A DNA stretch of 64,000 bases, taken from NCBI RefSeq assembly GCF_037042905.1, contig NC_087246.1, positions 31,982,001-32,046,000 of the forward strand. Direction: 5' to 3'. Made by a program: the position numbers and the translations under genes. Source of the stretch: Lytechinus pictus. Lineage: Eukaryota; Echinodermata; Echinoidea; Temnopleuroida; Toxopneustidae. This document shows, piece by piece, positions 36,685-50,745 of the stretch; position 1 is the stretch's first letter, and the number at the start of each line of letters is the position of its first letter. The notes beneath the pieces were generated by a model. That model saw only the letters and a program-made list of their open reading frames with translations, made no database searches and was not told where the DNA came from.

Positions 36685-37927
36685 GCTCTCCATTCATCGG
36701 TCACCGTACTTGATCAAATCTTATCTGCGATATAAAGCAGTTAATCATCTCACTCTACAAAGAGAAAACAGTCACATGATTTGATGGGTCTGTAGAATTT
36801 TTGTCAAATTTTGAGAATTAGAAACCTCAAATCTCTGTGTTACTCTCTGGAGCGAAATTAATGACGTATTCATGTAATTTAATGATTTAAGTTTAATAAC
36901 CAGTACAAAATTGCAGGCAAAATCTGAAAAAGTAAGGATATGAATATTCATGAACTTGACAATAACTCTACTGACGTCGTAGATTATAATGACAAAAGCG
37001 TTACAACGATGAAAGCTTACTCGCATCCTGTTATAGGGTCAACCTTTCTTTTATTGGTCGTCATCATACTTTGGCAAAATCATACATTGATCTATTAAAT
37101 ATTTCGTAACAAAGATCTGTAGTTTGTAGCAGACCCTGAATCTTTTGTCCCATTTTAGAATGAAATGTGTGATGCTTTAATATCTCAATAAAGTTACCAT
37201 GATTATATCTTTCCATATTAGGCGAAAAAAAAACACCACAAAGTTGAAACTAGCTCAGCCATTGAATCAGTCGTCAATAGCCTGAAAGTGACCCAAAGGA
37301 AATGACCATGCACCGTGATTTTTACCCATTTTTTGAAAAAAAATGTGACGAAAAACATTGGTTGGTTCATGCTGACGCTTTTAACGAGTTATTTATTTTT
37401 AGATAAGAAGCGTAATGCAACTTTTTACCAGTAACTAATGCTCATACCGGAAACGAAACAACGATGGACCAATAGGTTTTGAAATACGCCAAGTTGCAGT
37501 ATGTATTATTTGGTAGGATTACCTTAAAAGATGTTTTTACAGAGGTTGTTTCAATGAGAAAACTACTTTAGGGTGCTTTTTATCGGAAACTTGCGACCTA
37601 GTATAATGAGCGAGCCAATTAGCTGGAAAATCAATCTTTCAAATTTTAATCCAAATCTTTCAAAACTTAGCCAAGTATATTTCGACATACATTTCGCACT
37701 AAAGGAATATACTATTATTGTTACGCTGATTAAAACCCGAGCTTTTATTAAAGGGATAAAATCCCATTCCAAAAAGAAATGAAGAATCCAATGGTTCGAA
37801 AATTCATGCATATAGACCTAATACCTGAAATGGTTGAAATGAACAAAATTAAGAGATGAATTAATTCTTAAAACCATGGAATCATTTGTTGTCATTCTAT
37901 TATCTTTCTTTGCATTGGTTGAATTGT

Positions 37928-38088
37928 AGGAGATAGCGCGAACGCAGATCTCCGCTATCATAAATTGTACGCCCGAGTTCCCCACGTTTGGGGGAATCGC
38001 AAGGTTCAGCAAGCCGGAGTGCAATGGCAAGCCTCGCCCTGGGGGTGCATCCTTCTTGATCAATGCGACCCCTGCGCCAGGTAAGTAT
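37928..38088 (-). ncRNA. U1: U1 snRNA gene, copy 25
   Basis: Reference-type RNA. Its upstream spacer is the first long (1,408 bp) form, with ATTAAGCC plus 12 A and GATTCAGTC. Confidence 0.95.
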
Positions 38089-39335
38089 GCTCTCCATTCA
38101 TCGGTCACCGTACTTGATCAAATCTTATCTGCGATATAAAGCAGTTAATCATCTCACTCTACAAAGAGAAAACAGTCACATGATTTGATGGGTCTGTAGA
38201 ATTTTTGTCAAATTTTGAGAATTAGAAACCTCAAATCTCTGTGTTACTCTCTGGAGCGAAATTAATGACGTATTCATGTAATCTAATGATTTAAGTTTAA
38301 TAACCAGTACAAAATTGCAGGCAAAATCTGAAAAAGTAAGGATATGAATATTCATGAACTTGACAATAACTCTACTGACGTCGTAGATTATAATGACAAA
38401 AGCGTTACAACGATGAAAGCTTACTCGCATCCTGTTATAGGGTCAACCTTTCTTTTATTGGTCGTCATCATACTTTGGCAAAATCATACATTGATCTATT
38501 AAATATTTCGTAACAAAGATCTGTAGTTTGTAGCAGACCCTGAATCTTTTGTCCCATTTTAGAATGAAATGTGTGATGCTTTAATATCTCAATAAAGTTA
38601 CCATGATTATATCTTTCCATATTAAGCCAAAAAAAAAAAACACCACAAAGTTGAAACTAGCTCAGCCATTGATTCAGTCGTCAATAGCCTGAAAGTGACC
38701 CAAAGGAAATGACCATGCACCGTGATTTTTACCCATTTTTTGAAAAAAAATGTGACGAAAAACATTGGTTGGTTCATGCTGACGCTTTAAACGAGTTATT
38801 TATTTTTAGATAAGAAGCGTAATGCAACTTTTTACCAGTAACTAATGCTCATACCGGAAACGAAACAACGATGGACCAATAGGTTTTGAAATACGCCAAG
38901 TTGCAGTATGTATTATTTGGTAGGATTACCTTAAAAGATGTTTTTACAGAGGTTGTTTCAATGAGAAAACTACTTTAGGGTGCTTTTTATCGGAAACTTG
39001 CGACCTAGTATAATGAGCGAGCCAATTAGCTGGAAAATCAATCTTTCAAATTTTAATCCAAATCTTTCAAAACTTAGCCAAGTATATTTCGACATACATT
39101 TCGCACTAAAGGAATATACTATTATTGTTACGCTGATTAAAACCCGAGCTTTTATTAAAGGGATAGCAATCCCATTCCAAAAAGAAATCAAGAATCCAAT
39201 GGTTCGAAAATTCATGCATATAGACCTAATACCTGAAATGGTTGAAATGAACAAAATTAAGAGATGAATTAATTCTTAAAACCATGGAATCATTTGTTGT
39301 CATTCTATTATCTTTCTTTGCATTGGTTGAATTGT

Positions 39336-39496
39336 AGGAGATAGCGCGAACGCAGATCTCCGCTATCATAAATTGTACGCCCGAGTTCCCCACGTTTGGG
39401 GGAATCGCAAGGTTCAGCAAGCCGGAGTGCAATGGCAAGCCTCGCCCTGGGGGTGCATCCTTCTTGATCAATGCGACCTCTGCGCCAGGTAAGTAT
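39336..39496 (-). ncRNA. U1: U1 snRNA gene, copy 26 (G18A)
   Basis: Private G-to-A at nt 18 (plus-strand C-to-T at 39479), at the junction of helix H and stem I. It may weaken pairing there. Spacer shares AATCTAATG with copy 25. Confidence 0.93.
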
Positions 39497-40740
39497 GCTC
39501 TCCATTCATCGGTCACCGTACTTGATCAAATCTTATCTGCGATATAAAGCAGTTAATCATCTCACTCTACAAAGAGAAAACAGTCACATGATTTGATGGG
39601 TCTGTAGAATTTTTGTCAAATTTTGAGAATTAGAAACCTCAAATCTCTGTGTTACTCTCTGGAGCGAAATTAATGACGTATTCATGTAATCTAATGATTT
39701 AAGTTTAATAACCAGTACAAAATTGCAGGCAAAATCTGAAAAAGTAAGGATATGAATATTCATGAACTTGACAATAACTCTACTGACGTCGTAGATTATA
39801 ATGACAAAAGCGTTACAACGATGAAAGCTTACTCGCATCCTGTTATAGGGTCAACCTTTCTTTTATTGGTCGTCATCATACTTTGGCAAAATCATACATT
39901 GATCTATTAAATATTTCGTAACAAAGATCTGTAGTTTGTAGCAGACCCTGAATCTTTTGTCCCATTTTAGAATGAAATGTGTGATGCTTTAATATCTCAA
40001 TAAAGTTACCATGATTATATCTTTCCATATTAGGCGAAAAAAAAACACCACAAAGTTGAAACTAGCTCAGCCATTGAATCAGTCGTCAATAGCCTGAAAG
40101 TGACCCAAAGGAAATGACCATGCACCGTGATTTTTACCCATTTTTCGAAAAAAAATGTGACGAAAAACATTGGTTGGTTCATGCTGACGCTTTAAACGAG
40201 TTATTTATTTTTAGATAAGAAGCGTAATGCAACTTTTTACCAGTAACTAATGCTCATACCGGAAACGAAACAACGATGGACCAATAGGTTTTGAAATACG
40301 CCAAGTTGCAGTATGTATTATTTGGTAGGATTACCTTAAAAGATGTTTTTACAGAGGTTGTTTCAATGAGAAAACTACTTTAGGGTGCTTTTTATCGGAA
40401 ACTTGCGACCTAGTATAATGAGCGAGCCAATTAGCTGGAAAATCAATCTTTCAAATTTTAATCCAAATCTTTCAAAACTTAGCCAAGTATATTTCGACAT
40501 ACATTTCGCACTAAAGGAATATACTATTATTGTTACGCTGATTAAAACCCGAGCTTTTATTAAAGGGATAGCAATCCCATTCCAAAAAGAAATGAAGAAT
40601 CCAATGGTTCGAAAATTCATGCATATAGACCTAATACCTGAAATGGTTGAAGTGAACAAAATTAAGAGATGAATTAATTCTTAAAACCATGGAATCATTT
40701 GTTGTCATTCTATTATCTTTCTTTGCATTGGTTGAATTGT

Positions 40741-40901
40741 AGGAGATAGCGCGAACGCAGATCTCCGCTATCATAAATTGTACGCCCGAGTTCCCCACGT
40801 TTGGGGGAATCGCAAGGTTCAGCAAGCCGGAGTGCAATGGCAAGCCTCGCCCTGGGGGTGCATCCTTCTTGATCAATGCGACCCCTGCGCCAGGTAAGTA
40901 T
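40741..40901 (-). ncRNA. U1: U1 snRNA gene, copy 27
   Basis: Reference-type RNA; first copy with T at plus-strand -85 (GAAAATAGTC). Private spacer changes CAGTACGAAAT and AGTTGTAGTATG. Confidence 0.95.
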
Positions 40902-42145
40902 GCTCTCCATTCATCGGTCACCGTACTTGATCAAATCTTATCTGCGATATAAAGCAGTTAATCATCTCACTCTACAAAGAGAAAATAGTCACATGATTTG
41001 ATGGGTCTGTAGAATTTTTGTCAAATTTTGAGAATTAGAAACCTCAAATCTCTGTGTTACTCTCTGGAGCGAAATTAATGACGTATTCATGTAATTTAAT
41101 GATTTAAGTTTAATAACCAGTACGAAATTGCAGGCAAAATCTGAAAAAGTAAGGATATGAATATTCATGAACTTGACAATAACTCTACTGACGTCGTAGA
41201 TTATAATGACAAAAGCGTTACAACGATGAAAGCTTACTCGCATCCTGTTATAGGGTCAACCTTTCTTTTATTGGTCGTCATCATACTTTGGCAAAATCAT
41301 ACATTGATCTATTAAATATTTCGTAACAAAGATCTCTAGTTTGTAGCAGACCCTGAATCTTTTGTCCCATTTTAGAATGAAATGTGTGATGCTTTAATAT
41401 CTCAATAAAGTTACCATGATTATATCTTTCCATATTAGGCGAAAAAAAAACACCACAAAGTTGAAACTAGCTCAGCCATTGAATCAGTCGTCAATAGCCT
41501 GAAAGTGACCCAAAGGAAATGACCATGCACCGTGATTTTTACCCATTTTTCGAAAAAAAATGTGACGAAAAACATTGGTTGGTTCATGCTGACGCTTTAA
41601 ACGAGTTATTTATTTTTAGATAAGAAGCGTAATGCAACTTTTTACCAGTAACTAATGCTCATACCGGAAACGAAACAACGATGGACCAATAGGTTTTGAA
41701 ATACGCCAAGTTGTAGTATGTATTATTTGGTAGGATTACCTTAAAAGATGTTTTTACAGAGGTTGTTTCAATGAGAAAACTACTTTAGGGTGCTTTTTAT
41801 CGGAAACTTGCGACCTAGTATAATGAGCGAGCCAATTAGCTGGAAAATCAATCTTTCAAATTTTAATCCAAATCTTTCAAAACTTAGCCAAGTATATTTC
41901 GACATACATTTCGCACTAAAGGAATATACTATTATTGTTACGCTGATTAAAACCCGAGCTTTTATTAAAGGGATAGCAATCCCATTCCAAAAAGAAATGA
42001 AGAATCCAATGGTTCGAAAATTCATGCATATAGACCTAATACCTGAAATGGTTGAAATGAACAAAATTAAGAGATGAATTAATTCTTAAAACCATGGAAT
42101 CATTTGTTGTCATTCTATTATCTTTCTTTGCATTGGTTGAATTGT

Positions 42146-42306
42146 AGGAGATAGCGCGAACGCAGATCTCCGCTATCATAAATTGTACGCCCGAGTTCCC
42201 CACGTTTGGGGGAATCGCAAGGTTCAGCAAGCCGGAGTGCAATGGCAAGCCTCGCCCTGGGGGTGCATCCTTCTTGATCAATGCGACCCCTGCGCCAGGT
42301 AAGTAT
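42146..42306 (-). ncRNA. U1: U1 snRNA gene, copy 28
   Basis: Reference-type RNA, but its upstream spacer (GAAAATAGTC, GATCTCTAG, AATAGACTG) already matches the short member of the dimeric repeat that follows. Confidence 0.95.
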
Positions 42307-43550
42307 GCTCTCCATTCATCGGTCACCGTACTTGATCAAATCTTATCTGCGATATAAAGCAGTTAATCATCTCACTCTACAAAGAGAAAATAGTCACATG
42401 ATTTGATGGGTCTGTAGAATTTTTGTCAAATTTTGAGAATTAGAAACCTCAAATCTCTGTGTTACTCTCTGGAGCGAAATTAATGACGTATTCATGTAAT
42501 TTAATGATTTAAGTTTAATAACCAGTACAAAATTGCAGGCAAAATCTGAAAAAGTAAGGATATGAATATTCATGAACTTGACAATAACTCTACTGACGTC
42601 GTAGATTATAATGACAAAAGCGTTACAACGATGAAAGCTTACTCGCATCCTGTTATAGGGTCAACCTTTCTTTTATTGGTCGTCATCATACTTTGGCAAA
42701 ATCATACATTGATCTATTAAATATTTCGTAACAAAGATCTCTAGTTTGTAGCAGACCCTGAATCTTTTGTCCCATTTTAGAATGAAATGTGTGATGCTTT
42801 AATATCTCAATAAAGTTACCATGATTATATCTTTCCATATTAGGCGAAAAAAAAACACCACAAAGTTGAAACTAGCTCAGCCATTGAATCAGTCGTCAAT
42901 AGACTGAAAGTGACCCAAAGGAAATGACCATGCACCGTGATTTTTACCCATTTTTCGAAAAAAAATGTGACGAAAAACATTGGTTGGTTCATGCTGACGC
43001 TTTAAACGAGTTATTTATTTTTAGATAAGAAGCGTAATGCAACTTTTTACCAGTAACTAATGCTCATACCGGAAACGAAACAACGATGGACCAATAGGTT
43101 TTGAAATACGCCAAGTTGCAGTATGTATTATTTGGTAGGATTACCTTAAAAGATGTTTTTACAGAGGTTGTTTCAATGAGAAAACTACTTTAGGGTGCTT
43201 TTTATCGGAAACTTGCGGCCTAGTATAATGAGCGAGCCAATTAGCTGGAAAATCAATCTTTCAAATTTTAATCCAAATCTTTCAAAACTTAGCCAAGTAT
43301 ATTTCGACATACATTTCGCACTAAAGGAATATACTATTATTGTTACGCTGATTAAAACCCGAGCTTTTATTAAAGGGATAGCAATCCCATTCCAAAAAGA
43401 AATGAAGAATCCAATGGTTCGAAAATTCATGCATATAGACCTAATACCTGAAATGGTTGAAATGAACAAAATTAAGAGATGAATTAATTCTTAAAACCAT
43501 GGAATCATTTGTTGTCATTCTATTATCTTTCTTTGCATTGGTTGAATTGT

Positions 43551-43711
43551 AGGAGATAGCGCGAACGCAGATCTCCTCTATCATAAATTGTACGCCCGAG
43601 TTCCCCACGTTTGGGGGAATCGCAAGGTTCAGCAAGCCGGAGTGCAATGGCAAGCCTCGCCCTGGGGGTGCATCCTTCTTGATCAATGCGACCCCTGCGC
43701 CAGGTAAGTAT
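43551..43711 (-). ncRNA. U1: U1 snRNA gene, copy 29 (C135A, first of the cluster)
   Basis: C-to-A at nt 135 (plus-strand G-to-T at 43577), between the Sm-like site and stem IV. A135 could pair with U161 and extend stem IV by one pair. Upstream spacer is the long 1,408-bp form. Confidence 0.94.
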
Positions 43712-44958
43712 GCTCTCCATTCATCGGTCACCGTACTTGATCAAATCTTATCTGCGATATAAAGCAGTTAATCATCTCACTCTACAAAGAGAAAACAGTC
43801 ACATGATTTGATGGGTCTGTAGAATTTTTGTCAAATTTTGAGAATTAGAAACCTCAAATCTCTGTGTTACTCTCTGGAGCGAAATTAATGACGTATTCAT
43901 GTAATTTAATGATTTAAGTTTAATAACCAGTACAAAATTGCAGGCAAAATCTGAAAAAGTAAGGATATGAATATTCATGAACTTGACAATAACTCTACTG
44001 ACGTCGTAGATTATAATGACAAAAGCGTTACAACGATGAAAGCTTACTCGCATCCTGTTATAGGGTCAACCTTTCTTTTATTGGTCGTCATCATACTTTG
44101 GCAAAATCATACATTGATCTATTAAATATTTCGTAACAAAGATCTGTAGTTTGTAGCAGACCCTGAATCTTTTGTCCCATTTTAGAATGAAATGTGTGAT
44201 GCTTTAATATCTCAATAAAGTTACCATGATTATATCTTTCCATATTAAGCCAAAAAAAAAAAACACCACAAAGTTGAAACTAGCTCAGCCATTGATTCAG
44301 TCGTCAATAGCCTGAAAGTGACCCAAAGGAAATGACCATGCACCGTGATTTTTACCCATTTTTTGAAAAAAAATGTGACGAAAAACATTGGTTGGTTCAT
44401 GCTGACGCTTTAAACGAGTTATTTATTTTTAGATAAGAAGCGTAATGCAACTTTTTACCAGTAACTAATGCTCATACCGGAAACGAAACAACGATGGACC
44501 AATAGGTTTTGAAATACGCCAAGTTGCAGTATGTATTATTTGGTAGGATTACCTTAAAAGATGTTTTTACAGAGGTTGTTTCAATGAGAAAACTACTTTA
44601 GGGTGCTTTTTATCGGAAACTTGCGACCTAGTATAATGAGCGAGCCAATTAGCTGGAAAATCAATCTTTCAAATTTTAATCCAAATCTTTCAAAACTTAG
44701 CCAAGTATATTTCGACATACATTTCGCACTAAAGGAATATACTATTATTGTTACGCTGATTAAAACCCGAGCTTTTATTAAAGGGATAGCAATCCCATTC
44801 CAAAAAGAAATGAAGAATCCAATGGTTCGAAAATTCATGCATATAGACCTAATACCTGAAATGGTTGAAATGAACAAAATTAAGAGATGAATTAATTCTT
44901 AAAACCATGGAATCATTTGTTGTCATTCTATTATCTTTCTTTGCATTGGTTGAATTGT

Positions 44959-45119
44959 AGGAGATAGCGCGAACGCAGATCTCCTCTATCATAAATTGTA
45001 CGCCCGAGTTCCCCACGTTTGGGGGAATCGCAAGGTTCAGCAAGCCGGAGTGCAATGGCAAGCCTCGCCCTGGGGGTGCATCCTTCTTGATCAATGCGAC
45101 CCCTGCGCCAGGTAAGTAT
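44959..45119 (-). ncRNA. U1: U1 snRNA gene, copy 30 (C135A)
   Basis: Variant RNA with the short spacer form (GAAAATAGTC, GATCTCTAG, AATAGACTG); second half of dimer 1. Confidence 0.94.
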
Positions 45120-46363
45120 GCTCTCCATTCATCGGTCACCGTACTTGATCAAATCTTATCTGCGATATAAAGCAGTTAATCATCTCACTCTACAAAGAGA
45201 AAATAGTCACATGATTTGATGGGTCTGTAGAATTTTTGTCAAATTTTGAGAATTAGAAACCTCAAATCTCTGTGTTACTCTCTGGAGCGAAATTAATGAC
45301 GTATTCATGTAATTTAATGATTTAAGTTTAATAACCAGTACAAAATTGCAGGCAAAATCTGAAAAAGTAAGGATATGAATATTCATGAACTTGACAATAA
45401 CTCTACTGACGTCGTAGATTATAATGACAAAAGCGTTACAACGATGAAAGCTTACTCGCATCCTGTTATAGGGTCAACCTTTCTTTTATTGGTCGTCATC
45501 ATACTTTGGCAAAATCATACATTGATCTATTAAATATTTCGTAACAAAGATCTCTAGTTTGTAGCAGACCCTGAATCTTTTGTCCCATTTTAGAATGAAA
45601 TGTGTGATGCTTTAATATCTCAATAAAGTTACCATGATTATATCTTTCCATATTAGGCGAAAAAAAAACACCACAAAGTTGAAACTAGCTCAGCCATTGA
45701 ATCAGTCGTCAATAGACTGAAAGTGACCCAAAGGAAATGACCATGCACCGTGATTTTTACCCATTTTTCGAAAAAAAATGTGACGAAAAACATTGGTTGG
45801 TTCATGCTGACGCTTTAAACGAGTTATTTATTTTTAGATAAGAAGCGTAATGCAACTTTTTACCAGTAACTAATGCTCATACCGGAAACGAAACAACGAT
45901 GGACCAATAGGTTTTGAAATACGCCAAGTTGCAGTATGTATTATTTGGTAGGATTACCTTAAAAGATGTTTTTACAGAGGTTGTTTCAATGAGAAAACTA
46001 CTTTAGGGTGCTTTTTATCGGAAACTTGCGACCTAGTATAATGAGCGAGCCAATTAGCTGGAAAATCAATCTTTCAAATTTTAATCCAAATCTTTCAAAA
46101 CTTAGCCAAGTATATTTCGACATACATTTCGCACTAAAGGAATATACTATTATTGTTACGCTGATTAAAACCCGAGCTTTTATTAAAGGGATAGCAATCC
46201 CATTCCAAAAAGAAATGAAGAATCCAATGGTTCGAAAATTCATGCATATAGACCTAATACCTGAAATGGTTGAAATGAACAAAATTAAGAGATGAATTAA
46301 TTCTTAAAACCATGGAATCATTTGTTGTCATTCTATTATCTTTCTTTGCATTGGTTGAATTGT

Positions 46364-46524
46364 AGGAGATAGCGCGAACGCAGATCTCCTCTATCATAAA
46401 TTGTACGCCCGAGTTCCCCACGTTTGGGGGAATCGCAAGGTTCAGCAAGCCGGAGTGCAATGGCAAGCCTCGCCCTGGGGGTGCATCCTTCTTGATCAAT
46501 GCGACCCCTGCGCCAGGTAAGTAT
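46364..46524 (-). ncRNA. U1: U1 snRNA gene, copy 31 (C135A)
   Basis: Variant RNA with the long spacer form (ATTAAGCC, 12 A, GATTCAGTC); first half of dimer 2. Confidence 0.94.
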
Positions 46525-47771
46525 GCTCTCCATTCATCGGTCACCGTACTTGATCAAATCTTATCTGCGATATAAAGCAGTTAATCATCTCACTCTACAA
46601 AGAGAAAACAGTCACATGATTTGATGGGTCTGTAGAATTTTTGTCAAATTTTGAGAATTAGAAACCTCAAATCTCTGTGTTACTCTCTGGAGCGAAATTA
46701 ATGACGTATTCATGTAATTTAATGATTTAAGTTTAATAACCAGTACAAAATTGCAGGCAAAATCTGAAAAAGTAAGGATATGAATATTCATGAACTTGAC
46801 AATAACTCTACTGACGTCGTAGATTATAATGACAAAAGCGTTACAACGATGAAAGCTTACTCGCATCCTGTTATAGGGTCAACCTTTCTTTTATTGGTCG
46901 TCATCATACTTTGGCAAAATCATACATTGATCTATTAAATATTTCGTAACAAAGATCTGTAGTTTGTAGCAGACCCTGAATCTTTTGTCCCATTTTAGAA
47001 TGAAATGTGTGATGCTTTAATATCTCAATAAAGTTACCATGATTATATCTTTCCATATTAAGCCAAAAAAAAAAAACACCACAAAGTTGAAACTAGCTCA
47101 GCCATTGATTCAGTCGTCAATAGCCTGAAAGTGACCCAAAGGAAATGACCATGCACCGTGATTTTTACCCATTTTTTGAAAAAAAATGTGACGAAAAACA
47201 TTGGTTGGTTCATGCTGACGCTTTAAACGAGTTATTTATTTTTAGATAAGAAGCGTAATGCAACTTTTTACCAGTAACTAATGCTCATACCGGAAACGAA
47301 ACAACGATGGACCAATAGGTTTTGAAATACGCCAAGTTGCAGTATGTATTATTTGGTAGGATTACCTTAAAAGATGTTTTTACAGAGGTTGTTTCAATGA
47401 GAAAACTACTTTAGGGTGCTTTTTATCGGAAACTTGCGACCTAGTATAATGAGCGAGCCAATTAGCTGGAAAATCAATCTTTCAAATTTTAATCCAAATC
47501 TTTCAAAACTTAGCCAAGTATATTTCGACATACATTTCGCACTAAAGGAATATACTATTATTGTTACGCTGATTAAAACCCGAGCTTTTATTAAAGGGAT
47601 AGCAATCCCATTCCAAAAAGAAATGAAGAATCCAATGGTTCGAAAATTCATGCATATAGACCTAATACCTGAAATGGTTGAAATGAACAAAATTAAGAGA
47701 TGAATTAATTCTTAAAACCATGGAATCATTTGTTGTCATTCTATTATCTTTCTTTGCATTGGTTGAATTGT

Positions 47772-47932
47772 AGGAGATAGCGCGAACGCAGATCTCCTCT
47801 ATCATAAATTGTACGCCCGAGTTCCCCACGTTTGGGGGAATCGCAAGGTTCAGCAAGCCGGAGTGCAATGGCAAGCCTCGCCCTGGGGGTGCATCCTTCT
47901 TGATCAATGCGACCCCTGCGCCAGGTAAGTAT
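47772..47932 (-). ncRNA. U1: U1 snRNA gene, copy 32 (C135A)
   Basis: Variant RNA with the short spacer form including AATAGACTG; second half of dimer 2. Confidence 0.94.
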
Positions 47933-49176
47933 GCTCTCCATTCATCGGTCACCGTACTTGATCAAATCTTATCTGCGATATAAAGCAGTTAATCATCTCA
48001 CTCTACAAAGAGAAAATAGTCACATGATTTGATGGGTCTGTAGAATTTTTGTCAAATTTTGAGAATTAGAAACCTCAAATCTCTGTGTTACTCTCTGGAG
48101 CGAAATTAATGACGTATTCATGTAATTTAATGATTTAAGTTTAATAACCAGTACAAAATTGCAGGCAAAATCTGAAAAAGTAAGGATATGAATATTCATG
48201 AACTTGACAATAACTCTACTGACGTCGTAGATTATAATGACAAAAGCGTTACAACGATGAAAGCTTACTCGCATCCTGTTATAGGGTCAACCTTTCTTTT
48301 ATTGGTCGTCATCATACTTTGGCAAAATCATACATTGATCTATTAAATATTTCGTAACAAAGATCTCTAGTTTGTAGCAGACCCTGAATCTTTTGTCCCA
48401 TTTTAGAATGAAATGTGTGATGCTTTAATATCTCAATAAAGTTACCATGATTATATCTTTCCATATTAGGCGAAAAAAAAACACCACAAAGTTGAAACTA
48501 GCTCAGCCATTGAATCAGTCGTCAATAGACTGAAAGTGACCCAAAGGAAATGACCATGCACCGTGATTTTTACCCATTTTTCGAAAAAAAATGTGACGAA
48601 AAACATTGGTTGGTTCATGCTGACGCTTTAAACGAGTTATTTATTTTTAGATAAGAAGCGTAATGCAACTTTTTACCAGTAACTAATGCTCATACCGGAA
48701 ACGAAACAACGATGGACCAATAGGTTTTGAAATACGCCAAGTTGCAGTATGTATTATTTGGTAGGATTACCTTAAAAGATGTTTTTACAGAGGTTGTTTC
48801 AATGAGAAAACTACTTTAGGGTGCTTTTTATCGGAAACTTGCGACCTAGTATAATGAGCGAGCCAATTAGCTGGAAAATCAATCTTTCAAATTTTAATCC
48901 AAATCTTTCAAAACTTAGCCAAGTATATTTCGACATACATTTCGCACTAAAGGAATATACTATTATTGTTACGCTGATTAAAACCCGAGCTTTTATTAAA
49001 GGGATAGCAATCCCATTCCAAAAAGAAATGAAGAATCCAATGGTTCGAAAATTCATGCATATAGACCTAATACCTGAAATGGTTGAAATGAACAAAATTA
49101 AGAGATGAATTAATTCTTAAAACCATGGAATCATTTGTTGTCATTCTATTATCTTTCTTTGCATTGGTTGAATTGT

Positions 49177-49337
49177 AGGAGATAGCGCGAACGCAGATCT
49201 CCTCTATCATAAATTGTACGCCCGAGTTCCCCACGTTTGGGGGAATCGCAAGGTTCAGCAAGCCGGAGTGCAATGGCAAGCCTCGCCCTGGGGGTGCATC
49301 CTTCTTGATCAATGCGACCCCTGCGCCAGGTAAGTAT
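49177..49337 (-). ncRNA. U1: U1 snRNA gene, copy 33 (C135A)
   Basis: Variant RNA with the long spacer, but GAATCAGTC in place of GATTCAGTC and a private TGGAGAGAAAT (49501); first half of dimer 3. Confidence 0.94.
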
Positions 49338-50584
49338 GCTCTCCATTCATCGGTCACCGTACTTGATCAAATCTTATCTGCGATATAAAGCAGTTAATCA
49401 TCTCACTCTACAAAGAGAAAACAGTCACATGATTTGATGGGTCTGTAGAATTTTTGTCAAATTTTGAGAATTAGAAACCTCAAATCTCTGTGTTACTCTC
49501 TGGAGAGAAATTAATGACGTATTCATGTAATTTAATGATTTAAGTTTAATAACCAGTACAAAATTGCAGGCAAAATCTGAAAAAGTAAGGATATGAATAT
49601 TCATGAACTTGACAATAACTCTACTGACGTCGTAGATTATAATGACAAAAGCGTTACAACGATGAAAGCTTACTCGCATCCTGTTATAGGGTCAACCTTT
49701 CTTTTATTGGTCGTCATCATACTTTGGCAAAATCATACATTGATCTATTAAATATTTCGTAACAAAGATCTGTAGTTTGTAGCAGACCCTGAATCTTTTG
49801 TCCCATTTTAGAATGAAATGTGTGATGCTTTAATATCTCAATAAAGTTACCATGATTATATCTTTCCATATTAAGCCAAAAAAAAAAAACACCACAAAGT
49901 TGAAACTAGCTCAGCCATTGAATCAGTCGTCAATAGCCTGAAAGTGACCCAAAGGAAATGACCATGCACCGTGATTTTTACCCATTTTTTGAAAAAAAAT
50001 GTGACGAAAAACATTGGTTGGTTCATGCTGACGCTTTAAACGAGTTATTTATTTTTAGATAAGAAGCGTAATGCAACTTTTTACCAGTAACTAATGCTCA
50101 TACCGGAAACGAAACAACGATGGACCAATAGGTTTTGAAATACGCCAAGTTGCAGTATGTATTATTTGGTAGGATTACCTTAAAAGATGTTTTTACAGAG
50201 GTTGTTTCAATGAGAAAACTACTTTAGGGTGCTTTTTATCGGAAACTTGCGACCTAGTATAATGAGCGAGCCAATTAGCTGGAAAATCAATCTTTCAAAT
50301 TTTAATCCAAATCTTTCAAAACTTAGCCAAGTATATTTCGACATACATTTCGCACTAAAGGAATATACTATTATTGTTACGCTGATTAAAACCCGAGCTT
50401 TTATTAAAGGGATAGCAATCCCATTCCAAAAAGAAATGAAGAATCCAATGGTTCGAAAATTCATGCATATAGACCTAATACCTGAAATGGTTGAAATGAA
50501 CAAAATTAAGAGATGAATTAATTCTTAAAACCATGGAATCATTTGTTGTCATTCTATTATCTTTCTTTGCATTGGTTGAATTGT

Positions 50585-50745
50585 AGGAGATAGCGCGAAC
50601 GCAGATCTCCTCTATCATAAATTGTACGCCCGAGTTCCCCACGTTTGGGGGAATCGCAAGGTTCAGCAAGCCGGAGTGCAATGGCAAGCCTCGCCCTGGG
50701 GGTGCATCCTTCTTGATCAATGCGACCCCTGCGCCAGGTAAGTAT
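50585..50745 (-). ncRNA. U1: U1 snRNA gene, copy 34 (C135A)
   Basis: Variant RNA with the short spacer, AATAGCCTG restored; second half of dimer 3. Confidence 0.94.
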
